A stretch of 64,000 bases of DNA, from positions 2,405,501 to 2,469,500 of the forward strand of contig CM034390.1 of the NCBI GenBank assembly GCA_019925095.2. The letters run 5' to 3'. The stretch is from Dendrolimus kikuchii (Eukaryota; Arthropoda; Insecta; Lepidoptera; Lasiocampidae). How positions within the stretch are numbered: the first letter of the stretch is position 1; each line of letters starts with the position of its first letter. Shown one piece after another: positions 10,450 to 20,889 of this stretch. The notes beneath the pieces were generated by a model. That model made no database searches, was not told the origin of the DNA, and saw only the letters and a program-made list of their open reading frames with translations. Position numbers and translations under genes: made by a program.

Positions 10450-10795
10450 GTGCATATTGTTACAATTACCACGTGCTAACTACTTGCACATCCAGATAAC
10501 CCATGTGTCAAGCCTGCCAAGCCGCCTTGGACAAGCGTGGCGGGTATACTGTCCGTTCCCCTACAATGGGAAATCCGAGCCCAACAATGGGATATTTAAT
10601 GGTTGTCTTTCGAGACCACGGGCCATAAAAATGGCCCGGACATTTGGAGGGCTTGCGTGGGGCCATGGAAAGGCCAGCACGTAGAGGCCCTTTGACAAAT
10701 TTAATGTAAATGTGGCGTGACACTGACCGGCGATTATCCCTGTCTACATAAAGGCTGGCTGTAATGGCTGTTATGATTATTATGTTATAAAGCTT
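10450..10795 (+). mobile_element. T1 SINE tail fused to family D sequence
   Basis: The T1 SINE body from 'tgcatattgttacaattacc' runs to 'cccaacaatgggatatttaa'. After 10600 it continues into 'gggccataaaaatggcccgg', a perfect hairpin, and 'gtgacactgaccggcgatta'. The second block occurs reversed at 42046-42190 without T1, so it is a separate family (D). Confidence 0.6.
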
Positions 10796-11239
10796 TATTT
10801 AACTGTCTATTTTTTTTAAATTATTTATCTAAACAACAAAACAAAACAATATATGATTAATCGATTTATACATAGCATTGCAAACCTTTAGGATTTGCGT
10901 ATAAGATTTAGCTTTTAAAGAAGAAAAAGAAAAGAAAAAACAAATTACAAAAAAATTACCCCCCTGCTTATTATCCCCGTGTTTTTAGAATAGATATAAA
11001 AAATAAAAATACATGAAAAGAAAATACTCTGTCTTGAAATATGACAAAGAAGTTGGCGATTAAAAAAAAACTTCTAGGATTTATATCTATACTACGGTTA
11101 CCAGCGTCTGTTGCATTGAATAATTTAAAATTATCTAAGATGATAAAAATTACATTAGATAGAGTATTTTTTAATTTAACGATTTTTTAAATAATACCGC
11201 AATTTAAGAAATAACGCCATCTGACTGCACGGATTTTAC
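10796..11239. other. AT-rich non-coding stretch
   Basis: Nothing recognisable was found, and no open frame of interest. Confidence 0.25.
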
Positions 11240-11880
11240 ATATTGTTACGAGCTACAGGGCTCGAATTAAAATGCCGTTGGAATTACTATAGAATTTATT
11301 AGAACTATACAAACACGTAATTACATTTACACAATTACACGACATTAATTAATTAAGATACTAGTAATTGACATTCGAATTGTAAATGCTGTGCACTCCT
11401 TTAATGGGTCCACACATCAGAACTTTTATATTAAAGGATTTGTAATGTAACATAATAATGTGTGTGCTGTTGGTGTGCCTTAAATAAATAAATAAATAAA
11501 TAAACACGTATAACACAGGTACAAATATAACTGGACGCAACCAGTACAAATTCAATAACACGCGCAAAGTCCGTCACTATATAGCTTATCGAATGTACGT
11601 CTTGCTCGTATCGTGATCCTCGCTTGACTGCCCACCCGTTTTTTTTTTGGGAGCTGGACCCAGCTGAATAGCCGCAGATGGCTGTTTCAGCGATACCGGA
11701 CTTTGGGGGAAACAGCCATCTGCGGCTATTCAGCTTGGTCCAGCTCCAAAAAAAAAAGGGGTGGGCAGTCAAGCGAGGATCACGATACGAGCAAGACGTA
11801 CATTCGATAAGCTATATAGTGACGGACTTTGCGCGTGTTATTGAATTATGCAGTTTGTATCCGTTCGGGTATTCCCTTTA
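11240..11880 (-). mobile_element. LTR-like family L element carrying a large palindrome
   Basis: The left part repeats the TGTTACGAG terminus and following text seen at 2395-2662. From 11551 to 11845 the sequence is a near-perfect palindrome. Arms of about 137 bases (11551-11688 and 11709-11845) flank a 20-base spacer. The arms include a homopolymer run (T9 against A10). Open frames in it mirror each other and are not genes. Confidence 0.55.
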
Positions 11881-12097
11881 TCCTAGTTCGACACGCCTGT
11901 CTAATGACTGCCATTAAATTTTAAAATACACAATAGACTGTTTTTCTTAATTACAAATTTTAAACACAAAGTGAACAGAAGAAATCCAAATACGGGAAGG
12001 TAATAAACTGTTCTTTATGGCAGGCAGGTGTGCATTTGCTTTTGTCTGCATGTAACAATATACTGTACTTTTTTGCTTACATTAAAAAAATCGGTTG

Positions 12098-12436
12098 AGT
12101 TGGTCTGAAAGAGAGTGTCGGGGTGAAGGTAAGGAAAGGAATGCTCCGGTGGTTCGGGCATGTGGAAAGAATGCATGATGAAAGAATGACTAAACAGATA
12201 TACAATGCAAAAGTGGATGGATGCAGAAGTCGTGGAAGGCCACGACACACCTTCCATGATCAAATTGATCGTGTACTAGCGGAGGGTGATGTCAGGAGCC
12301 TTAAGAACAGACGAGTGTGCATGACAAGAGTTATGAATGTCAAAGAAGCAAGTGAGGTGTGTAAGAATGGGCCTAAATGGCGCTCTGTTGTTCGTGCCTA
12401 CCCCGCAAGGGAACTGGCGTGAAGTTATGTATGTAT
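12098..12436 (+). mobile_element. LINE-B 3' end
   Basis: An intact 99-codon frame (12123-12422) encodes the LINE-B C-terminus, beginning within GVKVRKGMLRWFGHVERM and ending PARELA. A short ATGT tail follows. Confidence 0.8.
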
Positions 12437-12713
12437 TAAAAAAATCCTAATAAAAACACTAAAAAACGCACCGTATTCCTTTGTAAGCAACGAATTGGCA
12501 ACGAACCGTCAGAAACCGTCTAAAAATATGTAAATCTACCTGAAAAGTGCAAAACGTCCCTTCTGTCCCCCGCAGCTAATGACACGACATGCAATTAATC
12601 AAGTGGCTTGGCCAAAACAAAAAATAGATTTCTCTCGTCACGTTTTAACAATTATATATCAAGCATTGTCCCCAATTCTCCCTCAGTTTGTGATACGCGT
12701 TTGTGGCAGCATC
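12437..12713 (+). other. Upstream region of the first micropeptide ORF
   Basis: Two candidate acceptors lie upstream of the 12714 ATG. A strong one (pyrimidine-rich 'cttctgtcccccgcag') ends at 12575 and another ('attctccctcag') ends at 12686. The second overlaps an arthropod initiator-like TCAGT at 12683-12687. The frame is open from an ATG at 12579 through to the micropeptide stop, so a 78-residue N-extended form is formally possible. Confidence 0.4.
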
Positions 12714-12815
12714 ATGGCTTTGGCATCCGCTTCTGAGGGCACGAACTTGGTGTTCACATATTTTATTCTACTGTTGCTGCTAATCTCACTCTGGCTTTTA
12801 TATTCGGCTTTCTAA
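12714..12815 (+). CDS. Scl-like: Sarcolamban-like micropeptide 1 (33 aa)
   Basis: This is a 33-codon ORF. The polar N-terminus (MALASASEGTNLV) contains one acidic residue and is followed by a single hydrophobic helix, FTYFILLLLLISLWLLYSAF, reaching the last residue. Length, topology, the short polar head, the aromatic residue at the head-helix border and the LWLLYS block match the arthropod sarcolamban group. In flies those peptides sit in the sarcoplasmic reticulum membrane of muscle and inhibit the calcium pump SERCA. Two paralogous ORFs lie 2.75 and 3.1 kb downstream on the same strand. The stop is followed six bases later by AAG|GTACGC (12822), a good splice donor, so this lies in an internal exon (12687-12821 if the nearer acceptor is used). 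The family assignment rests on pattern and length rather than a search. Confidence 0.75.
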   Translation: MALASASEGTNLVFTYFILLLLLISLWLLYSAF

Positions 12816-13590
12816 ATTAAGGTACGCACCGTTTTACTACTATTTCGTAAGTCTTTCATTTTATTTACGTCAGTACTACTAATACTAACTTTTCTCAGTT
12901 TAGACTCTTGTCTCCCATTGCTTATCTTCGTGATCCTGCATATTATAGAACATTAAAGTTATATAAATATTTATGTATAGCTAGAAAGAAAAGAAAGAAA
13001 GAATTTATTTGTTAGGAAAGCGACAATACATGGATGCAGAAATATTTGTACATACATTTTTAATAATAAAATTCTATATATTGTACACCGCATTTCCTAC
13101 AAATAGCTGTTTATAGTTTGGCATTTTTTTTTTATTAGCATACTTTTGTATTTAAAGGATAAGAAATAATTTTATAATGACTGAGGCCCGCCACACAGGC
13201 TCTGTTGAGACCTAGTGCGGACACCAGAGCTAACTTTGGACGCTCCTACAGAATTGCCATTGTATAGTTTAATTATTCTATGTTCCCTGTACTCATTATG
13301 TAAATAAATTTAATTTCATTTTCATTTATTATTATATTATTAGTACAAATTTTTAGATGTTTCTTTTCATTGTCTGACTCGTACTTTCAGTGATATGTTA
13401 CATTTACATTATGTGCAGCTTTTGTTAATTTATGAGTGGAATTTATAAACGACGTTACTAGTTTTCTTTTTATTATACATATAACAGTGAGCATATGAGC
13501 AATGGCAAATGTTTAATAAATCATTTTTATAGGCATTATGATTTGCTAAAGATTTTTGGCCTACCAGACTTTTGAAATAAAAAGTACATC
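12816..13590. other. Probable intron downstream of micropeptide 1
   Basis: It opens with the donor at 12822. AT-rich with no repeat or gene recognised. A short degraded LINE-like tail ('gaaagaatttatttg') sits near 12990. Confidence 0.35.
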
Positions 13591-13890
13591 ATCTATCCGT
13601 GCAGGAACGGAGAAAGAATACAATTTCCTGCGGCCGGGCGGCCTGTCGTAAGAGGCGACAAAACAACCCACAGCCAGGTGGTAGGGTATTTGCTCTACTG
13701 GATGGCGACCACCCCTGGTCTAGAGTATGCCGCCATAACAGCCTTGTGTTGTGTTCCGGCATTAATGACCAGATTCCAGTCTCCCTTAATAGAGCAGCAG
13801 CGCATTTGTAGCACCTTTGATGTTACAAATGTCCATAGGCGATGGCAACCGCTTTCCATCAAGTGTCTGCTGAACTCCTGCCATAAAAAA
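13591..13890 (+). mobile_element. Family A retroposon, full length
   Basis: A sense-strand copy from ATCCGTGCAGGAACGG to 'gaactcctgccataaaaa'. The 70-codon frame is intact here (13599-13811). Confidence 0.8.
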
Positions 13891-13984
13891 AAATATGGCA
13901 GGAGTTCTTGTCTTTACATACATAATCTTTTTGTTCTTGTGTATGTCACTAAACTCCTCCTAAATGATTAGATTGATTTTCATG

Positions 13985-14115
13985 ATATTTTATGTGTGTG
14001 TTCAAGTGGATTTAAGAATGATTTAGATTCATAATTGGACCTGGTAGATGACGCTGGAATCGGGTTTTGATTTTTATTTTTTTCAGAGCAGGACATCGCC
14101 TGCCGGAACCTGACA
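13985..14115 (+). mobile_element. Helitron-like 3' part, family M
   Basis: The text 'gtgttcaagtggatttaaga' to 'gacatcgcctgccggaacct' matches the 3' portion of family M, whose better copies (29690-29930, 46150-46272) end in CTAGT. The terminal CTAGT is lost here. Confidence 0.45.
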
Positions 14116-15564
14116 CATACCTTGAACCGGAATGCATTTATATATGAGGGTGATTTTTTTCAACAATTTTTTTTCGTCGGTCCCCACCAGAAATTTAGTT
14201 GTATATCTCGGGAAAAATTCCTGAAAGTTACAGTCCTTTATATTAAGTATTAAGTACTTTCCCTGAGCGTGAAACATTTTTCCATATAAAATACACATAA
14301 ATCAAGATTTTTTTTTATAACTCAGCCGCATTTTATGCTTTCATATCGGGCTTACTTATACTGGTGAGTTGGTACACATCACTGAAGTTGATTTTCGCTA
14401 CTTTTTACTTCATATACGTTGTTTGTGTATTTCTATATCAACATACTTCTCTCCTCATGAGACACATGAATCAAGCTTTGTCTCTAGTTATTTTTGTACA
14501 AAAGTATCATTTTCTTTATTTGTCAAAAGATAAGATAGGTTCTCCAAATTCAATTATGTAAATTTCTCCGATTTGATTAATCTATGCCAGAAGTAACACA
14601 GCAATCAGACCGTCGCTGACGGATGCCGACGTCGCGTCATCGTTATTGTTTATTATATTAGTGCTTGGCTCTAATTTTACATCGCATAGACAAAATACTC
14701 CATTTTTTATTGATCCTAAATAAAAATTGTTGGGGATAAAACTCCCCTACATAGAGACCCTGTAAGCTACTTTCCTTCAACGCACTCTATGGTGTGTTTT
14801 TCTTACGTATCTTCTAGAAGTTCAAAACATTCGAAACCATCAACATGTACGAGACAGGTGTGAGAAGATAATAAAGACGATTTTATCGTCACCATACTCA
14901 CTGCTAGTTTATATTTTATTTTCGTAATTTTATTTATACGTCTGAGTTAATACAAAAATATTTTTTCACTGAAATCTTTGAAGTGTGACTAACGCGTATC
15001 ATTCTTTGAAATCACAATAATGTCATAGATTTATTTATTAGATTTTGTAAATTGCTCTATAATTAACAACAGTACTTTGACAATTTGTTTAAGAGATCAA
15101 GAGTTTCAAAGATCTAAAACAACAACCAAAATAGATCTCCAAATATTATTTTATACTCGGAATGAAGTCTCTTGCATCCTTAATGAGGAAGTTAGAATAT
15201 TAGCATCTATTTCTTCGATACGAAGCCAATATCTTCAATATAATTAATACCCTTTTATTAAAGAATTTAGTGGTTTATAAGTGTAGTCACTTCATTAGAT
15301 TATCGAAGGTAATTCCTTAGTAAGTTTGCTGAAAGCTAATGCTTGTTAGATGAATTTTTGTGCGAAGTCTATTAAGCAGTACCTAAGTAATATAAGTCTT
15401 GCAATAATTATTACTTAATATTTAAAAATTTGCATCATAAGCAAATTGAATAAAAAATAAATCCTTGAGTACCAGAGTGGGTCCCTGGCCAATGACGTAG
15501 TTTTAATGCTTCAAGCGGCCGAATATCCTCCAGCGGTCAGTCCTGCGTAATCCGTTCCGCAATC
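14116..15564. other. Repeat-poor non-coding stretch before micropeptide 2
   Basis: I recognise no transposon-derived sequence over about 1.4 kb, unlike the rest of the window, which suggests an intron or regulatory DNA under constraint. Immediately upstream of the 15565 ATG, TCAGT at 15537-15541 could be an initiator or an acceptor (exon from 15541). Confidence 0.35.
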
Positions 15565-15663
15565 ATGCCGATCAACGCCGAAACCGTCAACCTGGCAGCC
15601 ACGTACATGATCCTCGTGATCCTCCTGTTCCTCCTCTGGCTACTCTACTCCACGGTCTTCTAG
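15565..15663 (+). CDS. Scl-like: Sarcolamban-like micropeptide 2 (32 aa)
   Basis: A 32-codon ORF. The head MPINAETVNLAA has one Glu. The helix TYMILVILLFLLWLLYSTVF ends in Phe just before TAG. It aligns without gaps to micropeptide 3 in the helix (TY.ILV.LL..LWLLYS..F). Codons are GC-rich (CTC, CTG, ATC), unlike the AT-rich surroundings, which supports real coding constraint. The predicted role is a single-pass ER/SR membrane regulator of SERCA, by analogy with sarcolamban. Eleven bases after the stop lies ACAG|GTGTAAGT (15675 or 15677), a strong donor. A YAG|T acceptor-like site ends at 15540, giving an exon of about 134 bases, almost the same as micropeptide 1. Confidence 0.75.
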   Translation: MPINAETVNLAATYMILVILLFLLWLLYSTVF

Positions 15664-15932
15664 AGAATAAACAGGTGTAAGTTGTGAGTGTTCCTCGTGT
15701 GCCGCATTGTTTGATGTGCAATTAAGGCATAGTAACTGGACTATTATAAGTACGAATGTACGTTTCTCATATTTATAAATGTGGATACTATTTGGCGTTT
15801 GGAGGAGGCGTGGTGACGCGTAGGCGCCCGCCCGACGGGGACATTTCGCGTGTCCACTCAGTTCCTTGGAACCGCTTGTCCAGTGAGCCCGTCCAGTGTC
15901 CAGTGTCCAGTGCTCGGTGACCGGCCGCGACC
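15664..15932. other. Short spacer between micropeptides 2 and 3, with candidate promoter or acceptor
   Basis: TCAGT at 15858-15862 ('tccactcagttcc') may be an initiator or an acceptor (exon from 15862). A GTCCAGT repeat follows at about 15890-15912. The DNA here is GC-rich. Confidence 0.4.
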
Positions 15933-16028
15933 ATGCCAAATCACGAGACCACCAGCCTATTCGCCACCTACCTCATCCTGGTGCTGCTGCTCGCGAGCCT
16001 CTGGCTCCTCTACTCGGGAATGTTCTGA
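15933..16028 (+). CDS. Scl-like: Sarcolamban-like micropeptide 3 (31 aa)
   Basis: A 31-codon ORF with a favourable start context (GCGACCATGCC). The head MPNHETTSLFA has one Glu, and the helix TYLILVLLLASLWLLYSGMF runs to the end. The Leu-Phe-x-Thr-aromatic motif before the helix is the arrangement found in fly sarcolamban peptides, and this is the copy most like them. The codons are GC-rich, as in micropeptide 2. One base after the TGA is TGAG|GTGCAA (16030), a weaker donor. With micropeptide 2 only 269 bases away, the two may be alternative or co-transcribed coding exons of one unit. A conventional gene finder would drop it for its length. Confidence 0.78.
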   Translation: MPNHETTSLFATYLILVLLLASLWLLYSGMF

Positions 16029-18116
16029 GGTGCAACGTTCAACTATTTGACCTCCGTGTCCGCGATGCATTTCTTTAACATCACCATCAATTTCCGTAGG
16101 ACATTTCTCTTGCTAATTTGTTTACACGTTATTCTGGTGTTGGTGCGTAAATCGCTTAAAAATAAATCCAAAGCATTTTCATTTTGTTATTCGTGAATTT
16201 CGTTAATGCCAAACTCATTAATTGTGAAGAAACCAGATTGAATAGTGATGTTTGATTAATTAGAGTGATTTGTACATTTTAGTTTGCGATGAAATTCAAA
16301 ATCAAGTAATTTAAGACCGTGACGTTTATTTATATAACACCGTTATGATAGTATTATTTCTGTCAGAACACATTCCAGACGTTGAAATGGAAAGCATGTA
16401 CCTAAGCGTGCCGAGATTACGTTAGCGGCTTGACGTTTAAAATACATCAGCCGGCGTACCCCATAAAACCAAATTAATATTTCCCGACAATCTTATTACA
16501 AAACTTTGCCTAATTGAAGTCAAAGATCTGAAACATCGATGTTATTTATAACGATGAAAATTATACATTTGCCAGTTGTTTTTCTTGATGAAATTTCAGC
16601 GGATGTAAACATGTCGGTGAGGTGACGAGACCTGCCAACATGGTACAACACACATGGTGCTACACTTCTTAAGCATTCTCAAACAAAACCACTGATATGT
16701 TTGGGACGTGAGTTATAGCTGCTCGCCGTCATAATTAATCCATCAGTGCCATTCACAACCTGTTGGCGACGACAATTAAAATTCTAAACAGAAGCTTTTG
16801 TTAATTCGTCAGCGCGATGTAATTAATGGTCGGGAACGCGAATCTCATTCATGTTTTAACTGACCGGCGCGTGTCACGTTTTTTTTTAATATGACTTCAG
16901 TTTATGATTCTAACCCATTAGCTAATTTGACACTGTCCAGTGTTTGAGAATACTTATACAAATTTTGAATTAATTTCTAATAAATAGACACTAGGCGACA
17001 CTATCCGAGGACTCGAGCCTATCATCTTGGGAGGCTCGAGTCCAGCAATAAGACAATAAAGGAGGAAGTATAGTTGCTTCTGGGAAAATGATAATACAAA
17101 TAGTGATATAGCACAAATTTAAAGAAAAATGTAAACAAATAGATGGTGTTTCGCCCACGGGAACACATTGCGTAAGAACATTAATAAGTTAATAATTTAG
17201 AGTTTTCATGTTCACCTGCGATTCAATATTTCACGTAAAGCGAGCACTCGAGATTTCTTGAAATATGAAGTGATAAAATAGAAAATGTTGAGTAGGTGGA
17301 AACATAATATAAAAAGATCTACAGGGAATATGAAACATATTCAGTTGGCGAGCACTTTGTTAAATTAATGATGGGTATCAAAACATTTTTAATAAAGCAC
17401 CTGCGAATTTTAATAAAATGATGGAAAGCATAATATTGTTTCTGGATAGAAGCTATGAATTAAGTGGAAGTGTCAGTGGATAGATACCAACTAAATTAGT
17501 TTGCGATGCAAAATAAAAGCACTTGGCATTCAAATTTAAGAAAAACAATGATGCAACTGAAGAGAAATGTAGTCGCAAGCCAGAAAAACAATTACTAGAT
17601 GCTAAATTGGAGTTAGAAACAAAATAAAATAAGTAGACAGCTATAGTAATAAATCATGCAGTCTCATTAGACGTCAACAACATTGACACGTCCGAACCAA
17701 GAAATAGGCTTAATAAACTACACCGTTATTGATTGGGCGTTCATCCCCATTTCCTTGAGCCGCTTCTCTGTTGTACATCAAGGTTCGTATCGTAAATAAT
17801 TTTAATACGTCATAAAATTCATTAGAGGCTGGTAGTACCTTGAGTTATTAAGGCCAATGGTGTTTCGAATATATATTGTTAGGTGACAGTAACTACTGTT
17901 CAGCAGGTAGGCCATGATATGCCATTACAAAATATCTTTTACGACTAAAACTATATCTAATTGTTCACAAAGGTAGAAAGTTAAAGCGATCTCTTCCAAA
18001 CAAACCCAAGAGTACTTAAAGTAATTCTAATTACAGCATGCCTCTCAATAAAATTTTAACCTAATATGATAATGACATTTTGTTTTGTCGTAATTTTAAG
18101 TTCTATATTTGTATAT
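16029..18116. other. Repeat-poor stretch after the micropeptide cluster
   Basis: Two kilobases with no repeat I recognise. A small inverted pair ('actcgagcctatcatc' and 'gggaggctcgagtcc') lies at about 17012-17043. It is likely intron or 3' regulatory DNA of the micropeptide unit. No 3' exon could be assigned. Confidence 0.3.
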
Positions 18117-18428
18117 ATTTTTTTATTGCAGGATTTCAGCAGACAGGCAGGCGGCCCACTGGATGGAAAGCGGTTACCATCGCCTATGGACATTTGCAAC
18201 ACCAAAGGTGCTACAAATGCGCTGCTGCTCTCTTAAGTGAGTCTGGAACCTGGTCACTAATGCCGGAACACAACTCAAAGTTGTTATGGCGGCATACTCT
18301 AGACCAGGGGTGGTAGCCATCCAGTCGGGCAAATGCCCTACCACCGGGCTGTGGGTTGTTTAGTCGCCTCTTTCAACAGGCCGCCCGGCCGCAGGAAATT
18401 GTATTCTTTCTCCGTTCCTGCACGGATA
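18117..18428 (-). mobile_element. Family A retroposon, full length
   Basis: Minus-strand copy with the poly(T) and 'ttgcaggatttcagcagaca' end on the left and the start signature on the right. Confidence 0.8.
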
Positions 18429-19944
18429 AAGTATATAAAATTTTAATTAAAACACGAGTTGCAATTTATTAAAAGAGCTTCGACATTCAAGCAAAATCCA
18501 ACTGTTTCTTATAATGATCACATTAAACCTAATAACGATATTCCTTTAATTCAGCATTTCCCGTCACGCAAACACGTCATAATTTCTTGATGTTTGTCAC
18601 TTATCCAGAAATAGTTGCCACTGAACTCGATTTGTGAAATAAATAACGCATTACAACGACAGTTTACGATGTCAGTTATACCACAAACTTTATTTTTAAT
18701 TTCGTATTAAAATAAAATAAATATGTATAATGTGGTCTAATGCATGTTGACGTCAAGGCGATGATGTTTCCCGAATTTCTTGAGATTTTATTTTCTGTCA
18801 TTATAACTCTCGAAATAGACACCTCGGATACCGTCGGTCGTAAAAACGAACTCCGCCGGAGACGGGTTGACATCTAGAAAATGCGCCAATAACTATCATT
18901 TTACTCGATTCCTCTATTTTTGTTTTATATTGAGATCTATTGATATTCTAGATTTCCAAAGTTTTAATGCGACAGCGCTTTGTTGTCTTTTAATGGACTT
19001 TATCTAGCTGTTTGTTTTCCAGCTGAATTTACACCGTTATTTCTGCTTTAATATTGCTCTCCACAACTACATGTATAGCTTTTTTTTTTTTATCCTCGCC
19101 TTCTCCTCCGTCATTCTACAAGACAGAGCTATTCTTTTACATGTCTCTTTTTTAGCCTTTTACAAATATTAACTATCTTATACATTCTAATGTCTATTCT
19201 ATCTTATTTATATATGTCTATTTCTTAAATCTAACCCTATTATACATTTTAATTTCCTATTTTATGTTAACAAATATATTTTATAATATATTCGCAACAT
19301 TTTTATTGGCTCTTATTTCTTTTATTTACTTTTTCTACTATTTTGACTGCATACCGTATAAAGTGCTCGATTTTTCCTTTCCGCATTAGTTCCTATACGT
19401 TTTCTACATGTATAGCTTAGAGGTATATAATATTGCTCTCCACAACTATATGTATAGCTTAGAGCGTTTCAATTTCAAATGACGCAGAACGAATCGTGTC
19501 CGGAAAAGTATACACCATTTATTGCAAACGACGAAGGAAAACATCGTGATGAAACCTACACATCGAGATTATACATTGTTTATTTTCAAGCAATAATTGT
19601 TTGTTTGTATAGTTAATTGCAACTACATACTGCATTTTGTCTCTTTGAGCTGTCAGAAGAACTTCGTTGCTTGATATGTCATTATAACACTTATAATTTG
19701 GCTGAGGCTTCTGTAAGATATATAGATCGGGCTTCTTTGACACTAGTTAGATATACAGAGTAAAATGATGGATTGAACAATTGATTATATTATTTTGTAG
19801 TGCAGTATGATTACCACATCGTAGTCCATGAGACCGAGAGAGAAATGACTCTCAATGCAATCAGTGTTTACCCATTGATTGATTATGGTAACAGACGTGT
19901 ATTCGAATTAATCTTACGAGTAATTTATAAATGCCTATTAGTAA
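18429..19944. other. AT-rich non-coding stretch
   Basis: It contains a C/T-rich tract (19080-19420) and a 50-base T1 SINE scrap ('ggaaaacatcgtgatgaaac') at about 19530. Nothing coding was supported. Confidence 0.3.
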
Positions 19945-20425
19945 TATACATACATACATACATAACTTCACGCCAGTTCCCTTGCGGGGTAGGCACGAAC
20001 AACAGAGAGCCATTTAGGCTTATTCTTACACACCTCACTTGCTTCTTTGACAATCATAACTCTTGTCATGCACGCTCGTATGTTCTTAAGGCTCCTGACA
20101 TCACCTTCTGCTAGTACACGATCAATTTGATCACGGAAGGTGTGTCGTGGCCTTCCACGACTTCTGCATCAGTCCACTTTTGCATTGTATATCTGTTTAG
20201 TCATTCTGTCATCACGCATTCTTTCCACATTCCCGAACCACTGGAGCATTCCTTTCCTTACCTTCACCCCGACACTCTCTTTCTTACTTCGGTATTACGA
20301 ACGCGGTCCGCGAGCGTCACTCCGCAGATTTTGCTCAGTGCTTGCATCTCGACCGCGTTTACTCTACTTTCATGCTCTCTCTTCCATACCCAACTCTGGC
20401 TTCCATACGTGAGCGTATGGAAGCG
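19945..20425 (-). mobile_element. LINE-B 3' part, longer copy
   Basis: The (acat)n tail at 19950 is followed by the reverse of the LINE-B C-terminus. It extends upstream to the block encoding the YGSESWVWK/AVEMRALRKICG region near 20300-20420, which is frame-damaged. The copy ends abruptly after 'cttccatacgtgagcg'. Confidence 0.8.
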
Positions 20426-20504
20426 AGCAATATAATTGGATAAAATAACTTATTGTCAAATGTCCGGCGTAATTTAATGTCTTATTATATTATTGTTATA
20501 ATAA

Positions 20505-20790
20505 TAGCCCATGTGCTGGGCTCGGGCCACCCATTATAAGGGAACGGACGGTATACCCGCCACGCTTGACCAAGGCGGCTTGGCAGGTTTGACACATCGG
20601 TCATCTCGATGTGCAGGTTACATCACGATGTTTTCCTTTACCGTTGTTTGCACGTGCTAATTGTAACAATATGCACATTAGGTCAGAATACTGCCTAATA
20701 TGATGCATGCGTTTCGGTTAGCATCGGACCCGCGCCCTTTGAACTCGAGACGCGTGCGCTAGCCATTACGCTATCATTACTTGACGACAC
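20505..20790 (-). mobile_element. T1 SINE, reverse copy
   Basis: It is the reverse complement of the T1 SINE at 3143-3440, including the B-box region ('cgatgctaaccg' side degraded) and the A box ('ccattacgct'). It ends near the mariner relic. Confidence 0.7.
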
Positions 20791-20889
20791 GAATGTTTTA
20801 TTGATGTAAAGAATATATAAGGTTGGGGAAAAAGTATCTTCGCATTTTATATAAAAATTCAAAAGGTTTTTTATAAAGTTTATTTACAT

